Positions 45,666 through 46,319 of a stretch of 46,319 nt of DNA are shown here, one piece after another (position 1 is the stretch's first letter; each line of letters starts with the position of its first letter). Under the pieces are notes generated by a model. That model searched no databases. It was given only the letters and a program-made list of their open reading frames with translations, and had not been told where the DNA came from. The translations under genes were made by a program, and so were the position numbers. The stretch comes from Syntrophaceae bacterium UBA5744 (lineage in GTDB: Bacteria; Desulfobacterota; Syntrophia; Syntrophales; UBA2192): the NCBI GenBank assembly GCA_002419215.1, contig DIFQ01000128.1, positions 1 through 46,319 on the forward strand. The letters run 5' to 3'.

Positions 45666-46319
45666 ATGAACGGTGCGGAAGCTCTTCTGAAAACCATCGC
45701 GGCGGCCGGGATCGACGTCTGCTTCGCCAACGGCGGCACGACGGAGATGGCCATGATCCTGGCGTTCGAATCCGTCACCGGGATCAAGCCCATGCTCGGC
45801 CTCTTCGAGGGCGTCTGCTCGGGAGCGGCAGACGGCTACGGGCGCCTGAGGGAAAAGCCTGCCCTGTGCCTCCTGCATCTCGGGCCGGGGCTGGCCAACG
45901 GGGTCGCGAACCTGCACAACGCCAAACGGGCCCGCACGCCCCTGCTCAACGTGATCGGCGAGCACGCCTCCTGGCACATGGAGGCCAACGCCCCCCTGGC
46001 CATGGACATCGAGTGCCTCTGCAGGACCTTCTCGGGGTGGCAGCGCACGGTCCGGTCCGTCGAGACCATCGCGCGGGATGCGGCCGACGCGATCGAAGCG
46101 GCCCTGCGCGGACAGATCGCCAGCCTGATCGTCCCCTCCGATCACCAGTGGAACGAATACCGGGGGAAAATCCCCGAGGTGAAGCGCGAGAGCTTCGATC
46201 CCCCCGACCGCAGCGCGATCGCATCCGCCGCCAGGATGCTGAAGTCCGCCGGGAAAACGGCGCTCATCATGAACGGCAGCGCCCTGCGGCGTCGCGGCCT
46301 CGAGGCGGCCGGGCGCATC
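45666..46319 (+). CDS. Thiamine-diphosphate enzyme, acetolactate-synthase-like (3' end outside window)
   Basis: The ATG at 45666 has AAGGAAGG upstream. The visible 218 residues make the N-terminal PYR domain and part of the next domain, and the frame is open to the window edge. CFANGGTTEMAMILAFE fits the nucleotide-like first turn of the domain, and PMLGLFEGVCSGAADGYGR contains the conserved Glu that activates the ThDP cofactor. The HLGPGLANGVANLHNAKRARTPLLNVIGE block is typical of acetolactate synthase, benzoylformate decarboxylase and oxalyl-CoA decarboxylase relatives. The missing C-terminal PP domain is needed to assign the substrate. ThDP is bound between two subunits in this family. Confidence 0.82.
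   Translation, partial: MNGAEALLKTIAAAGIDVCFANGGTTEMAMILAFESVTGIKPMLGLFEGVCSGAADGYGRLREKPALCLLHLGPGLANGVANLHNAKRARTPLLNVIGEHASWHMEANAPLAMDIECLCRTFSGWQRTVRSVETIARDAADAIEAALRGQIASLIVPSDHQWNEYRGKIPEVKRESFDPPDRSAIASAARMLKSAGKTALIMNGSALRRRGLEAAGRI

Noticed and set aside
1..46319. Insertion sequences, prophage, integrase or toxin-antitoxin genes
   Set aside because: None were seen on either strand.

Overview
This GC-rich window most resembles a member of the Desulfobacterota (former Deltaproteobacteria), for example a Syntrophales- or Geobacter-like anaerobe. The reasons are a dense set of exported multiheme c-type cytochromes, a Dnmt2-type methyltransferase, two c-di-GMP-I riboswitches, a candidate selenocysteine codon, and acyl-CoA genes expected of a fatty- or aromatic-acid degrader. 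Genus is inference. No rRNA, tRNA, phage, insertion sequence or CRISPR array was recognised.

Layout. 1-4.5 kb: end of a trypsin-like protease, small secreted and thioredoxin-fold ferredoxin proteins, a Tat-exported M19 dipeptidase and a pirin. 4.5-6.7 kb (minus): a CsoR/CstR-type repressor with a perfect operator, then an exported FeS subunit and a membrane cytochrome b. 7-20 kb: mostly single genes (hydrolases, beta-lactamase fold, exported nitroreductase, SGNH hydrolase, phosphodiesterase, a radical SAM protein with an export-like N terminus, a beta-propeller/lipase lipoprotein, a Dnmt2 homologue). 20-33 kb: small helical proteins, an acyl-CoA dehydrogenase, an alpha-methylacyl-CoA racemase-like enzyme, a HerA-like ATPase, acetyltransferases and a glyoxalase II-like enzyme. 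34.6-37.9 kb: a three-gene ABC-2 exporter and an RNase H-fold protein. 37.9-45 kb: a co-directional electron-transfer cluster of an 11-CxxCH cytochrome, a double rhodanese, a 7-heme cytochrome, a second double-rhodanese lipoprotein and a 9-heme cytochrome fused to a membrane cytochrome b. The window ends inside a thiamine-diphosphate enzyme.

Two results stand out. First, the 11-heme cytochrome is split by an in-frame UGA followed by a hairpin whose GGUC-containing loop lies 17 nt after the UGA, as expected for a bacterial SECIS, so it may be a selenoprotein. Second, two c-di-GMP-I riboswitches on the minus strand are each preceded by a sigma-28 (FliA)-like promoter and followed by a small membrane-protein gene. 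One of these genes is only 34 codons long. Together they suggest flagellar-sigma transcription combined with c-di-GMP gating of small membrane proteins.

Many intergenic regions carry degenerate 7-8 nt periodic repeats, palindromic terminators and dispersed repeat fragments.
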